A DNA stretch of 64,000 nt, taken from assembly GCF_001625195.1 (NCBI RefSeq), contig NC_054389.1, positions 806,001 through 870,000 on the forward strand, read 5' to 3'. The DNA is from Drechmeria coniospora. Lineage: Eukaryota > Ascomycota > Sordariomycetes > Hypocreales > Ophiocordycipitaceae. The notes under the pieces were generated by a model. That model was not told the origin of the DNA and ran no database searches. It was given only the letters and a program-made list of their open reading frames with translations. This document shows, piece by piece, positions 32,036-44,024 of this stretch (position 1 is the stretch's first letter; each line of letters opens with the position of its first letter). The position numbers and the translations under genes are program-made.

Positions 32036-35000
32036 ATGGTTCGCGTCACCGACGAGCTCGCCCTCTCCCCGGAGAGCGTCGTCCTCTACCAGGGCTCCGA
32101 TCCCCTGCTCGGCCACCTGCCCGTCCTCGTCTTCCACGGCGCTTCGACCAAGGCAAACTACACGCTCAACAGCTCGCGCGTCCAGATCCACGTCGTCTCG
32201 CCCGCCGGCTTCCAGTCCTTCCCTCGCGTCACCATCTCCCCGAGCTCCCCCTACTACAGCGTCGTCAACCACTTGCCGCGCGAGTTTCAGGGCGACGAAG
32301 TCTACCGCGCCCTCGCATTCGGCCTCTTCAAGTACTTCGCCGAGCTCTCCGATGGCGTCAAGACCCATCTCGAGAACGCACACCCCGCCAAGGGGAAGCG
32401 TCCGGCAAGCGCGCCCGCGCTCTTCGGGGAGCAGCACGCCGCCGACCTCGTCAAGTCGATGGTCAAGAGCGAGAACACGGCCAGCGTCATCGCCGGACTG
32501 CACGCGACGCTGCAGACGCAGCACCTGAGCCACGTCGACGTCGACCTCGTCCTGCCGCCCGGCGTCATCGTGCCCCTCCAGCCGGCCGACTTCGAAGCCG
32601 TCATCGACGACGAGGACGACCTCGTCGACCCGACCCTGCGCCAGTACGGGGCGTATGCCCCCCTCGTCAAGCTGTTCGGCGAATCCGTCTTCCTGCCCAC
32701 GAGCAGGCTGCGGCGTGCCCCCTCGAAACCGACGTCGCTCAACCGGAGCAAATCCTTCTCGCGGGACCAGAAGTTCGAGCTGAGGATGAAGCTGTCCGAG
32801 TTGGTCGACACGGAGGTGCGGTACGTCGCCAAGCTCGGCGAGCTCGTTCATCACATCGCTCACGACTTTCGAGAGTCGGCCAAGAAGCGGCCGGCCGAAA
32901 GCTTGAGCCCGTCCGAGGAGGAGCTCCAGCGCCTCTTCCCCCATTCCGCCGATCGAATACTTCAGCTGAACTCGTCCTTTCTCGACCAACTACGTTCGAT
33001 CATGGATGACACGGAAGAGGAGGCCGTCAGGGACATGGAGTCCACGACGGTCAACGTCAATGCCGTCGGCTCCAAAACGACGGGCTCGCCGCGGGCCAAG
33101 GACCCGAGCGGTTCGCTGGCCATTGCGCGACTGTTCTTGGAGTGGTTCCCCAAGTTCACCGAATGCTACCAGGACTACATCAAGGCGAGCCAGCACTTCC
33201 CCGTCCTGCTCAACTCCTTTCTGGACCGGCAGTCGAGCTTCAGGCAGAGAGTCCACCAGACGGGCGAGCAGACGATCCGATCCATCCTCATCGAGCCGGT
33301 CCAACGACTACCCCGCTACAGCCTCCTCATCGATCAAATCGTCGGCTCTCTCCCCATGACCCATCCTGCGCTCCAGCTCATGCTCAAGGCCAGGGACATC
33401 ATCACCAACATCTGCTCCATGGACGACCCGCTGCCGGGCAAGCCTCACGTCGCCAGCCGCCTTCGAAACATGGTGGAGGCGTGGCCCGTCGACTTTGAAC
33501 CCCAGGGACGCCTGCTCCTTGCCGCCGACTTCATCGAGCTGATCCCGCCCTTCCAGCCCACCCCCAGCGAGCTGGAATCCGGAGGCGCCCTGATTCTCTT
33601 TTCCGACTGCGTCGTCGTCCTCAAGAAGACGGGGTCGGCCATGACGGGACGCGATCTCCTGAGGGAGATCGACAAGCCGTCTGCCGCCGAGCTGCTCAAT
33701 TCCATGACGAACGCGGCCGGCGGTCCTCGCTCGTACGACTTTGCCTTTACCGGCTGGCACAACCTTGCCGACGTCAAGTTCACCGAGTCTTCGGACGGTT
33801 CGCTCGTTTGGATGACCTCCATGCAAGACATGAAGGGCGTCCACGCGGGCGAGTTCAAGACGAGCAAGTCGCCGACCTTGCGTTGCTTCCTGCTGCAGGA
33901 CGCGTTCGAGGGCAAGGCGGCCAAGTGGGCCGAGGACGTGGTCAAGGCCAGGATCGAGGCCCGCTTCTCCGAGCGGGAGCGCGAGGACCCTTCCTGGACC
34001 CTTCGAACCGTTCGCATGCAGGATAGCATCCTGGGACTGCACGTGGCAGTCTTCGAAGAAGGAGCCCACCACCTGATCGAGGGTCGTCGAGAGCCAGCCG
34101 CCATCCGGATCGTCGTCGACCACGAAAGGGGCACCAAGGGCGCACCCGTCGGCCACTACGGCGTGGAGATTGTGGTCGGCGTGTCGAGCAAGGACATGAG
34201 GCGAGTGTCGCTGCTCACCGCAGGACTGAACGGCAAGCAGTACCAGGATGACGTGGCGTTGGACGATTTCTTGCCGACAATGTCACGTCGAAGTAGGCGT
34301 CCCTCGAGCCCTTCGTCCTGCTTGGCAGCCTGCTAACTTTGCCCAGTCATCCAGCTTCTGGGCGCGCAGTTCAACGTCTCCAACAAGCAGTTGGCCCCTG
34401 CCATGGTGTCGTACTACACAAAGATCCTGCGGGGGCTGAGCCTGTCGAGCCGGGCGGAGAAGACGCGATCCTTCCTCGGCACGTCGCCCGTCAAGCTGCT
34501 CTCCAACCTGTGGGGTGGCGGCTCCAACAGCAACACGACGGAGGCGGTCGTCTCGAGCAGCACGCACCAACGTACGCCGTCCCTCCATCGGTCGAATAGC
34601 CATCACTCGATGGTCGGGTCCATGCGTACCAAGGATGACCTGCCCATGTCGGCCGAGGGCCGCCCCGAGAACCCCCTGATGAGGCTGGAGCAAACATTTA
34701 CCGGATACGTCGCCGCCCTCCAGTGTCGCAAGGGCGCCATCGTCGGCCGGACCCTTCTGAACCGGGCGCTCGTCGATGAGCTGGCGACCAACGACCTGTA
34801 CAACAGGCTCATCGAGAGCCCCTACGACTACGAGGCAGCCGGCGATCTGGCCACCGACGTCATCTTCGTCGCCTTTGAGAACTTCCTGCGCATCGCCTGG
34901 GCCGAACAGATGGGGCCGGTCATGACGATGCAGGCGCTCGACACGCTGCAGGAGAGGGCCAACAAGAGGGTGCCGGGCAACTTTGCCGACTTCGTAAACT

Positions 35001-36643
35001 ACCTCTTCAAGGAGATGGCGCCGCAGAACCGGAGGGCTTTCACGGCCATCATCAAGCTGCTGGCCGACCTGCTCGACGGGTGCGGCAACGACAGCGACCG
35101 AGGCGCCCTCACGCTCGCCTTTGCCGAGCTGCTCGTGACGGACGGGTCGGCGCCCAACTACATCAACCTCCTCGACCGGCTGGTGGAGGACTGCGACAGG
35201 ATATTCGAGGAGCCGGGCATGAACCCCTTCAACTACGCGTACGGCGCCGATTCGATTGGCCCCGGACGGCCCCGGGCACCGACGGGTTCGATGACGTCGA
35301 ATGCGTCGTCCCTGCGTCGCAAGTTTGGCCTCGACGTGCTCCTGAGACAGAATCAAAGGGATGATAGGTCATCCATGTGGCGCAACCTGAGCAAGCATCG
35401 AAACCTCGCCATGGGCGAGTCGTCGAGTCTGTCGCGGGCGGCGACGAGCCGGACACGCTCCATCGACGACAGCACGATTCCGAAGAGGCTCCCGGGACGG
35501 CCCGGGTCGCGGGAGCGGCCGCCGATCGCCGGAGCGTTTGACGAAGCGCCGAGACCAGGGAGCTCGCACCGGCAGGACTTTCCGCTCGGCACGATCGGGG
35601 AGCCGTCGGAGGAACGCAAGGGCTCGAAGCGTGGCAAGAAGAAGCGGAGGAGCTCCCTGTCCGACCTGAACAGCATGATGGCATCGACGACGATTGACGT
35701 GCAGCCCCTGCAGTCGACGAGGGAGACGTCCGGAAAGGTCAACGGGACGACGACGCCCGTGACGAGCCCCAAGGCCGCGCCGTCCTCGAGGATACCGGTG
35801 AGCCCCAACGTGGCTCACGTCCTGAGGAGCCCGCGGCAGAAGGAGAATGTCGTCGACTACTTTTCCAACGCGCCGTTGATCGTCGGGCCGCCGTTGGTGC
35901 GACAGGATTCGCCGCAGAAGCAAGACTCGGTGGCCAAGACGATGGCCTCGCCGTCGAGGCAAGGGTCGATGGTGAAGCGGCGCGGACACTCCAAGACGTT
36001 CTCCGTGTCGAGCATTCCGACGCTGAAGCCGATGATGTGGCCGTCGACGTCGGGCGGTGATTCGCCCCCACGATCGCCAGGCCCGACGCGGAACGGCACG
36101 ACGAAGCTTCGCATTCAGTCGCCCCAGAGGTTACGGGAGAGGATGCAGGCGGAGAAGAGGGCCGCGGGCGACGTCGACGCCTCCCTGCAGGGCGAGCTGT
36201 CCAGCATCGGGGAGGAGATGGCGCGGGCCATCAGCCAGGCGGCGCCAGGCCCCGCGCCTGCCGACCTGCGTCAGCTCATGGCTTCGGTCAAGGCGCTCGA
36301 GGAAAGGCTGCCGATGGTGATGGGTGAGATGATGGAGAAGCAGACGGCCATGCAGCGCGACATGGAGGCAACAGTCAGGGTGACCGAGTCGAAGTTCCGG
36401 GCCGTCGACCAGCTGCACAAGGAGGCCATGGCGGAGAACGAGCTCCTGTACGAGAAGTTCAACAGCGAGCTCGGCAAGATCGTCAAGGCACTGAAGGGCA
36501 AGGGCAAGGAAGACAAGGAGGAGCTGATGGTGAAGCTTCGCGAGCAGAGCGAGGAGGCAGCGCGGGTCAAGAAGGAGAACGCGCGGATCAAGCGTGAGAT
36601 GGTGGGCCTGCGGGCAGCGCTCAAGATGGACGGCAGTGGCTGA
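32036..36643 (+). CDS. large Dbl-homology RhoGEF (Bud3/Gef3-like)
   Basis: Rho-family guanine-nucleotide exchange factor, expected at septation or polarity sites. Two exons, 32036-34292 and 34347-36643, with a 54-nt intron (CTAAC branch), give 1517 residues. The N-terminus (VLYQGSDPLLGHLPVLVFHG) is typical of large Pezizomycotina RhoGEFs of the Bud3 type. The DH domain spans about 245-480, with the CR3 signature IEPVQRLPRYSLLIDQIVGS near 419-438. A PH-like region follows (about 490-640). After the intron, a helical block near 850-1000 (LLNRALVDELATNDLYNRLI, FADFVNYLFKEM) resembles a RhoGAP fold without an obvious arginine finger. A long Ser/Pro/Arg-rich low-complexity part and a C-terminal coiled coil (about 1395-1510) end the protein. 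Subfamily assignment is tentative. Confidence 0.88.
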
Positions 36644-36871
36644 GGGAGGAAAATGTCATGGTTTTGTATAGAGACATACTTGTACATTTTCCGATACTGT
36701 ACAGGAAAGACTTGGGACGAGGCCAGGATGATTTCATGGCTCGCAGACGGAGGAGTCTGGCTGACAAGGGTTGCAAGCGAGAAAGCACGCAAACGGGATG
36801 GACGCTGGAGCAAGACCGCTTTCGTCTTCTCGCCGTCTTCTCGGTATAGAAATAAGTAAACATGCCACGTT

Positions 36872-37734
36872 TCACGAGGACTGCGTCTGCGTATCAGACG
36901 GCACGGCGCTGCCCTGCATATCCGGGGATTCGTATGGAGGCGATGCCGACAGCGGCTTGCCCTTTTCGTACCAGCACTCGAAAAACAGCGGACCTGCTTG
37001 TACGGAGCGCAGAGGCGTCGTGGAAGCCCCCCCGAGGGCAGAGCCTACGGTCGGGTTGGACGGCGTGGGCGGTTGCAGGTTTGGCTCCGAGGCGATCCAG
37101 CGTTGGGGGTGCTGCGAAGGCGAGGGCGTACCGTCAGCATATGCGGCTCATTCATCCCCGAGCTCCCGCGCGAGGGGAAATGGGCTTTCCGTACCTCTAT
37201 AGGAGGGAGGGCATCGTCGCAAAGCTCGATCACGAGGGTGAAGGTGCTCTCCTCAGGCGGCAGCGGCATCGACTCGGCAGCATACGAGAGACGGGCCAGG
37301 GCCCCACGGAAGGCTTCGTTGACATCGGCCCAATTCACGGCACCATCGTCTAGATCGGAGTGATCGATTTGCTTGGCCTTTTCGTTCCGCCGTTCGTCGA
37401 CGGCGAGGCCGTGAGCGGGGAGAGCGCCGGCGAGGTCGAAGACCCAGCGCTCGACGACGGCGAAGGCACTCGGCGCGTGAACGACGAGGGCGACGGTTCG
37501 AACGGCACCGGAGCGAAGTTGGGCGGCGGCGGCGTCGACGGCATCATCGATCCAGGCGCACACGCCAGGGTGACGAGACTGGTAAACGGGTAGGTTGTAG
37601 GCGCGAGCGAGGAGGAACGTCGCGGGCGGATAGAGGGCTCGCTGCCGCAGGAGGGTGTGGAGGGCGACGGTGAGGAAGTTGGTGAAGGAGGTGAGGACGG
37701 CGGATGCCTGCGAGGGGGAGACTGCCGTTGACAT
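36872..37734 (-). CDS. REV7: translesion polymerase zeta subunit Rev7 (HORMA domain)
   Basis: Accessory subunit of DNA polymerase zeta, related to Mad2. Two exons, 37734-37195 and 37111-36872, give 259 residues; human REV7 has 211. The HORMA domain fills most of exon 1: SFTNFLTVALHTLLRQRALY, PPATFLLARAYNLPVYQSRH and VCAWIDDAVDA. The splice joins DDALPPIE to HPQRWIASEPNLQPPTP. The safety-belt region TTPLRSVQAGPLFFECWYEK is complete. An upstream in-frame ATG at 37836 would add 34 residues; 37734 is preferred because it starts a few residues before the HORMA fold. Its 3' end lies 228 bp from the RhoGEF stop, convergent. Confidence 0.92.
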
Positions 37735-38892
37735 GGCGAATCGTGCCCCTACGCAGCCGGGAGTTTGCTGCTTCACGGGTCGACGATGGGTCGGGATCGT
37801 AGTAGTAGCCGACGTCGCATTCGGAGTCGCAATCAAGGAGGCACGGCGTCAAGAGTTAGACGTGACTCTTCCGCAGTGCGAGCATGGGCGGGGTGAACAT
37901 GGTGAGTGCATCAACAGGTTCAGGCAGCGTGTAAATCTTGCTTCGTTCTTTGTGGCGATGCTGGCGATGTTGTCTGAGCGTGCATGCATGTGATGATATA
38001 CTGAAGGACGGAGTACAGAGTACTTTGTGTGGTACACTCCATGCATAAGCAGGTACTTGTATACGTACTTGTACAAGACGAAGACTCCGTATACAGTACT
38101 TGTACTCCGTACAAGTTCTGTACTTATAAGGCGAATACTCGCGTATACAGTACTTGTACAAGTTCTGTAAGTACTTACAAGGCGAATACTCCGCAAGTAT
38201 ACAGTACTTGTACAATTCTGTACTTGCAAGGCGAATACTCCGTAAGTATACAGTACTTGTGCAATTCTGTACTTACAAGGCGAATACTCCGTAAGTATAC
38301 AGTACTTGTACTCCGTAAGGACACAAGTTTGGAGCATGCCTACAGTGAATATACTTCAAGTACTGTACGGAGTGTCTTGCACTTACAAGTACTTACTTGT
38401 GCTGTAGTTGTACCTTGCTACGATACCTATGCCTACCCGTACTCCGCACTGTACACTAAGCAAGTGCTGCTCACTTGCATGTACAGTATTTTGCAGGTCC
38501 TCACTAAGTACATACAACTGCTAGGTACCTACAAGCATTCTGTACTCCGTACTTGCAGTATTAATTCTCCGTACTAAAGTACAAGTACAGTATGTACACT
38601 GTACTTGCAACTACCGCTGCCCCACATCAAAGGCTAAGTGCGGGGAGATGCAGAGGAGGCAACAGCTTCCATGACGCCACTCAAGCAGCTGTCAGTCGCT
38701 CCTTCGTCATCAGAAGAACCACACCTACTTTGCTCCAGCAACGCGCCTTCCCACCGACGGGTATCCATTCTCACCCTCTCCCTCACCATCCTTCCTCACC
38801 TTATACCCTCTTCCTTAACCCTCACATTTATCAACATTCCATCATCGTTCTTCCGTCTGATCCGATCCTGCGCATGAAAAGCCTTGCTCATC
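37735..38892. promoter_or_regulatory. divergent region between REV7 and the PI31-like gene
   Basis: 1.16 kb. Bases 37990-38600 are filled with TACTCCGTA, GTACTTGTAC and related words, including a tandem array listed separately. Bases 38640-38890 are C/T-rich and probably contain the promoter and leader of the PI31-like gene. No other gene is supported. Confidence 0.55.
38110..38330. repeat. 49-51 bp tandem repeat, about 4 copies
   Basis: Units starting GCGAATACTC begin at 38131, 38182, 38231 and 38280. Each carries ATACAGTACTTGTACAA and TTCTGTACTT. The copies differ by a few bases and small indels. The unit contains the genome-typical word TACTCCGTA, so this looks like a local amplification of that word family. 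Confidence 0.9.
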
Positions 38893-40234
38893 ATGCTCTC
38901 GCCCCCCATGCGTTCGCCTAGCATGGCGGACATATTCCAGCGCATGGCCGATGCCCTCCCCACGCATGCCAAGGAGGACGACTCCTCCGACTTGGCCAGC
39001 TCCTATGAGGCCATCGCTCTCCTTGCACATGCCTACCTCAGCACCCTCGACTTCAAGCTCTGCGGCTTCGACGAGGAGAAGCCCCTACGTAAGGCCCAGC
39101 TGGCCTTGCCCCTTTCCCCCGAGTCTGCGCTAAACGACAGGCCTCAGCCGAATGCGAATCCCTCGCTCCCCGCATGCCTCCGCAATGGAATTCAGGATTC
39201 GGCTCTCTCAGCTTCGTCTACAGCCACGCACAACCATCTAGTCGCTTCGTAATCCGCGTCGATCGAATGGGTGCCAAGGTCGAGGTTCGCGGTCTCGCCG
39301 TTGGCCAAGATCGCATCCATCGCTTTGACCGCAACGTGCGCGAGGTCGTCTCGGCGAGTCACCTGCCCGTACGCATCACGCTCGATAGCAACGGTGAAGA
39401 GGACAGGAGCGACCTGGCCGACAAGCTGTCGGCGATATTCCTCTCGAAGGAAGCCGTTTCAGGTCAGTACGCTCCCGTTCGCCCCCATCGCCCGTCGTTT
39501 GCTCATGGCAGCATCCTGAGCTAACGGCTTCGGCAGCATTCATTATGGACCTCCAAACAAAGATTGTTCAAAATCTTTTCACCGAACCACAAAAGGACGA
39601 CGGCATCGAAGCTGATGACGCCGAGGCCGAGATCAGCGCCATTGCTGAGCGCCGCGCTCAAGAGGCCCAGGACCCGAATCGGCCTGTCGGCCGTAAACCC
39701 CGATCCAGCATCCCCTCTCTACATTCGGATCCCGTACCAGGCATTGAACCGTACCAGCCGATGAAGCCAGTCCTACCGCCGGCCCATCCCCGACCAGGAG
39801 CCCCTGTGGCGGACTTCCCACCACCAGGCTTCGAGGACGAGCACGAGATGAACCGGCCGCCGCGAGGCCCGATCATACCTGACGGCAGATCCCCCTTCAA
39901 CATCGGCCACGACGACTTAAACCCACCTGGACTGGGGCCGCACGATCCTCTCAGGGGTTCGTTTGTCCCCGGAGGCATCCCCCAACCCGGTTTCTCGGGC
40001 ATGCACCCCACCTTTGACGACCCCCTCTTTGCCTTGCAAGGCGGCGACCGGCCAAACCCCGAGGGCTACGACCCGCAGGTACCCCCTGGTGCGCGCTGGG
40101 ATCCCATCGGTCCCGGTGGTGGTCCAAGAATGGGTGGCCCGGGAAGTGGGAGCGGACGCGGGCCTTACGGCCAATTTGGTGATGGAGGCGGCTACGGAGG
40201 AGGCGGCTTCGGCGGTGGCGGCCATATCATATAA
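38893..40234 (+). CDS. FUB1: PI31-type proteasome regulator (Fub1-like)
   Basis: PI31 family proteins bind the 20S proteasome and modulate its activity or assembly. Three exons, 38893-39088, 39148-39462 and 39537-40234, give 402 residues; human PI31 has 271. The N-terminal FP domain covers about residues 10-180 (ADIFQRMADALP, PPQWNSGFGSLSFVYSH, RFVIRVDRMGAKVEVRGLAV). The C-terminal half is Pro/Gly-rich with the conserved GRSPFNIGHDDLNPPGLGPH and DPLRGSFVPGG, as in PI31. The tail is GGGFGGGGHII, so a classical C-terminal HbYX is not obvious. The first intron has two possible acceptors; the CAG at 39147 keeps the frame. Met6 and Met11 are alternative starts. Confidence 0.88.
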
Positions 40235-40589
40235 GTCTGGATGCGAGCAAGACGGCCAAAGACAGGGCCTCATGTGCGGGCCACCAAGGTGAATCTTGCT
40301 CAGCTCATAATGTTCTTTCATTATTGGACCCGAAGATCTGCCTATGCCCAGAACTCCTGTCTAGAACTGCAGTGCCCACGCACCGTACCATGTAGCCCGT
40401 GCCAAGATTTTCGATCACATGGGGGAATCAATGTTTGGTTCGCAATTGCCAATGCATCAAATGCGCCGCCGCTCATCCGCTCACCTTTTTTTGTCATAAG
40501 CCTGTCATTTTTTGTTGCTGATAGAGACGTTCGCGGGACATCGCCCAGACGAGCTCAAAGCTGGCGCCGGTCCTGACGCGACAGACGAC
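40235..40589. other. convergent 3' intergenic region
   Basis: 355 bases between the PI31-like gene (+) and KAP114 (-). Nothing beyond probable 3' UTRs is seen. Confidence 0.6.
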
Positions 40590-43500
40590 CTACTGCTGCA
40601 CGGCTGCCGTGGCAAGCTCGCTGAGCTTGGCCTTCTCGTCATCCGTCAACATGGCGTACCACTCCTGGAAGTTGCCGACGTTGTCGCGTCCGCAGCGGAC
40701 GAAGAAGTCGATCAGGTAGGCCTGCGTCTCGTCGTCGCGGTAACGACGGCCGCCGACGTCCATGTAGGACATGAGCTCCGACTTGGTCGTGCCGAGGGCG
40801 AGGTCGATGGTGTCGTCGTCCTCCCAGCCGTCGTCCTCGTCGTCCGAGACGACCTCTTGGCCGCCGGCGACGGCCGAGGACGCCACGTCGGCGGCGCTGC
40901 GCACGCCGGAAGCCGACAGGAGCTCCTCAATCAGAACCTTGATGATCTTGAGAGGCGCCGGGATGAGCGTGTACTGATCCGGATCTGCGATGCATGAAGC
41001 CGTCAGCCTACCAACACGTCACGCACCATTGTCCTCGGAAGCTGGGCACCACCTCCCGCTTGGTTGGCCGGGAGCGCCGGCCCGCCGTCGCCGGCAGGTC
41101 GGGTGGCGGATCGGGGTACGTACTCTGCCTCGCGCGAGAGCGCGTCTTGATGCGCCCGTCGTCGTTGATGATCAGGTCGCCCTTGACCGTGATCTGCGGG
41201 AGCCGGGCGTCGTGGAGGGAGTAGAGCTTCGACAGCGCGATGACACTGCAAACCATGCCGGTCAGCTCGCGTGGCGCCGCCGAGGAAAGGGGTTGACCTA
41301 CTTTTGCCGAATCTCGTCGTAGCCCACGAAGCTCGTCGAGTTCTCGAGCCACTTGGAGAGCACGATCTGCAGCCCGTTCTGGCCGCCGATCTGGAGCTGA
41401 CTGAGGAACTCGACGACGTCCTGGGCACCCGTGAGGGACAGCCGGGCGAAGACGAGGATGAGCGACTGGATAAATGCGGCGGCCATGGCGCTCTCGACGC
41501 GGGTGGCGACCGCCTGCAGCAGCTGCGGCAGGTAGGGACCGAGCCGCTCCTGGCCGGCCTTCTCCACGAGCTCGGCGGCGAGGCCACCGACCTCGGAGGC
41601 GGCGTTGTCCTCGATCTCGGGCCTCAGCAGGCGGTCGATGATGCGGAGGCACACCTCGAGGCCCGACACGCCGTTGGCGTCCTGCCAGCTGAAGACCTGC
41701 TGGTGATCGTGCATGAGAATGAACTTGATGGACTCGGCACCCGGTCGGAGGATCTCGCCCTCGGTGCTCTCCATCAGCACCCGGTTGAGCTTGGGGAAGG
41801 TGGCGGCGACGAAGCCGGCGGGCAGAGGCTCGGGGCTGTGCTCGGCCAGGACGGCCAGCAGCTCGGTGGCGATGGTCACCAACGGGTTGTCGTCGGTCAG
41901 GGGCCCGACGTCGAAGGCGCCCGTCAGGGTGGGGAGAATCTTGGTGCAGAGGGCGCCGAAGGCGTGGGCGTCGCACGAGAGGGCCTTGACCACCTCCTCG
42001 AGCGCCTCGGTGACGAGCATGGTGACCTGGAAGTTGGCGGCGCCGAGCTTGGCGAGCATGAAGAGCATGTCGAGCGGCTCGATGCCCGTCGAGAGGCAAA
42101 TCTTGCAATCGAGGCCGACGGCGGCCTTGAGGGCCTCGGCGAGCGTCACCATGAGCTCGTCGGCCTCCTCCATCTCGGCCGGGTCCTTGCCCGTCATGTA
42201 CGAGTGGATGGCGGCGACAAAGGGGAGCTGCTTGTCGAGGGGCACCTTGGCGGCGCTGATCAAGCCCTCGATGGCCTTGACGCAGGCGACGCGGACCACC
42301 TCGGAGTCCTCGGTCGAGATGGACTCGATCATGTGGTCGAGCATGGACACGGCGGGGCTCGAGGCGTCGAGCTGGACCGAGGGCAGCGGGAACGAGCGGC
42401 CGAGCATGCCGGCGGCGAGGTAGCCCCTGGCGCGCAGCAGGGGCTCCTTGTCGCGGGCGATGGAGTAGCTGACCATGTTGTAGTACTCGACGGCGACGGC
42501 CTCGGGCACGGGCTTGGAGAGGTCCTGGAAGTCGCTCAGGAGCATGACGAAGAGGTAGAGGGCCGACTCCTGGCTCCGCCAGTACTGGGGGCCCTGGCCG
42601 GGGAAGAGGGTGTTGGTGTAGGCGAAGAGACCCTCGAGCGTCTTCTCGTTGAACCACTCGCCGAGCTTGATGAGCAGGTCGCCCGAGGCGGTGCGGGGCG
42701 TGTAGTTGGCGGTGACGGCAATCTCCTCGGCCAGGTAGAGCGAGCAGTCAATGTCCCATATCTCCTCCTCCTCCTGTATGATGCGCGAGTAGCTGACGAG
42801 CATGGTCATGATCTGGGCCATCCATGGCACCCGGTCGGCCGAGGGGTGGGCCTGGAGCTGGGCGTCGAGCTCGGCCTTGACGAGCGGGGCGCGGAAGCAC
42901 TGGTTCAGGAAGTCGAGCTCCTCGAGCACGAGGAAGTCGAGCGTGTAGGGCATGTTGTCGGCGTCCTGGAGGCGTCCCTGGCTGCTGCTGTGGATGTAGA
43001 GCCGCTCGAAGGGCTCCTGGAGGCTCGTGAGCTCGTCCCAGACGGCCGTGAAGAAGGTGGTGCTGTGGGGCAGGAGGAGGTTGCCGAAGCCGCGGCGCAG
43101 CCGGATGAGCGTCTTGACGACCTGCAGCTTGAGCGAGACGATGCTGTTCCAGGGCGAGGGCTGGCCTTGGGACAAGTCGTCGGCCGGCAGGCGCTCCCGG
43201 AGGACGCCGAGGAAGAAGGGGATCCAGCCGGGGGTGGAGGCGGCGGCGTCGCCGTCGAGGAGCAGGGTGGCGAAGGCGTCGACCTCCTTCGCGTGGCTCT
43301 CCTTGACCATGTTGAGGAGGTCGAGGCAGGTGCGGAAGACGGAGATGGCGAGGGCGCGGATCATGGGCGGGCGGTGCGGGCTGTGGACGACGTCGGTGAG
43401 GGCGTTGGCGATGTCCCTGGCCATGGAGAAGAACTGGCCCTCGGAGAGGCTCTCCTCGGTGAGGTCGGCGAGGACCCTCAGGGCGCCGCGCAGCTGGTTG

Positions 43501-44024
43501 TCGGTGCCCGAGGACATGACGCCGAGGACGGCGGGCAGCAGGGCGGGCCACTGCTCGGGGAAGTCGTGGATGGCGATCTTGCCGACGGCGTAGCTGGCGG
43601 CGGGGGCGGACGAGAGCCGAGGTGAGCGACGAAAGCGTCGACGGGGAGGACGATGAGGGGGATGGGGGATGGGGGCGAGCGTCGCGACTCACCTGGACTG
43701 GACCTTGATCTTGCGGTCCTCCTCGTGGCCGATGGCGAGGTCGAGGAGCTTCTCCTTGAGGTGAGCCCTCGCCTCGTCCGAGAGGGGAATGGGCACGACG
43801 TCGGGGTCGTCGTGGGCCCAGTTGGCCTCGATGAACTGACGGAGGTAGGTCAGGGCGGCCTGGCGGACGGCGACGGTGACGGAGGCGTGCATGGCGATGT
43901 TGGCGAGGCAGACGGCGAAGGCAGGGTTCGTGCGGGCTCGCTTGAGGTCGAGCTCGGCCTGCTGGCGGGGTGCCTGCTCGGACAGCATGGTGCTGGCGAG
44001 GAGCGACACGAGCTGGTCCTCCAT
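40590..44024 (-). CDS. KAP114: karyopherin Kap114 / importin-9
   Basis: Nuclear import receptor for TBP, histones H2A-H2B and other cargoes. Four exons: 44024-43693, 43593-41302, 41245-41124 and 40984-40590, giving 1046 residues, close to human importin-9 (1041) and yeast Kap114 (1004). The N-terminal importin-beta domain starts MEDQLVSLLASTMLSEQAPR and includes AALTYLRQFIEANW. The first splice makes QSSYAVGKIAIHDFPEQWPA. HEAT repeats continue to about 900. The second splice gives YDEIRQNVIALSKLYSL, a conserved site. An acidic loop (SDDEDDGWEDDD) near residue 965 and the end WYAMLTDDEKAKLSELA match the family. Introns are 99, 56 and 139 nt; the last is the longest coding intron I see here. 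Confidence 0.94.

Noticed and set aside
40588..43625. 784-codon plus-strand frame opposite KAP114
   Set aside because: GC-rich antisense shadow; the minus strand gives a full-length importin-9 with correct splices.
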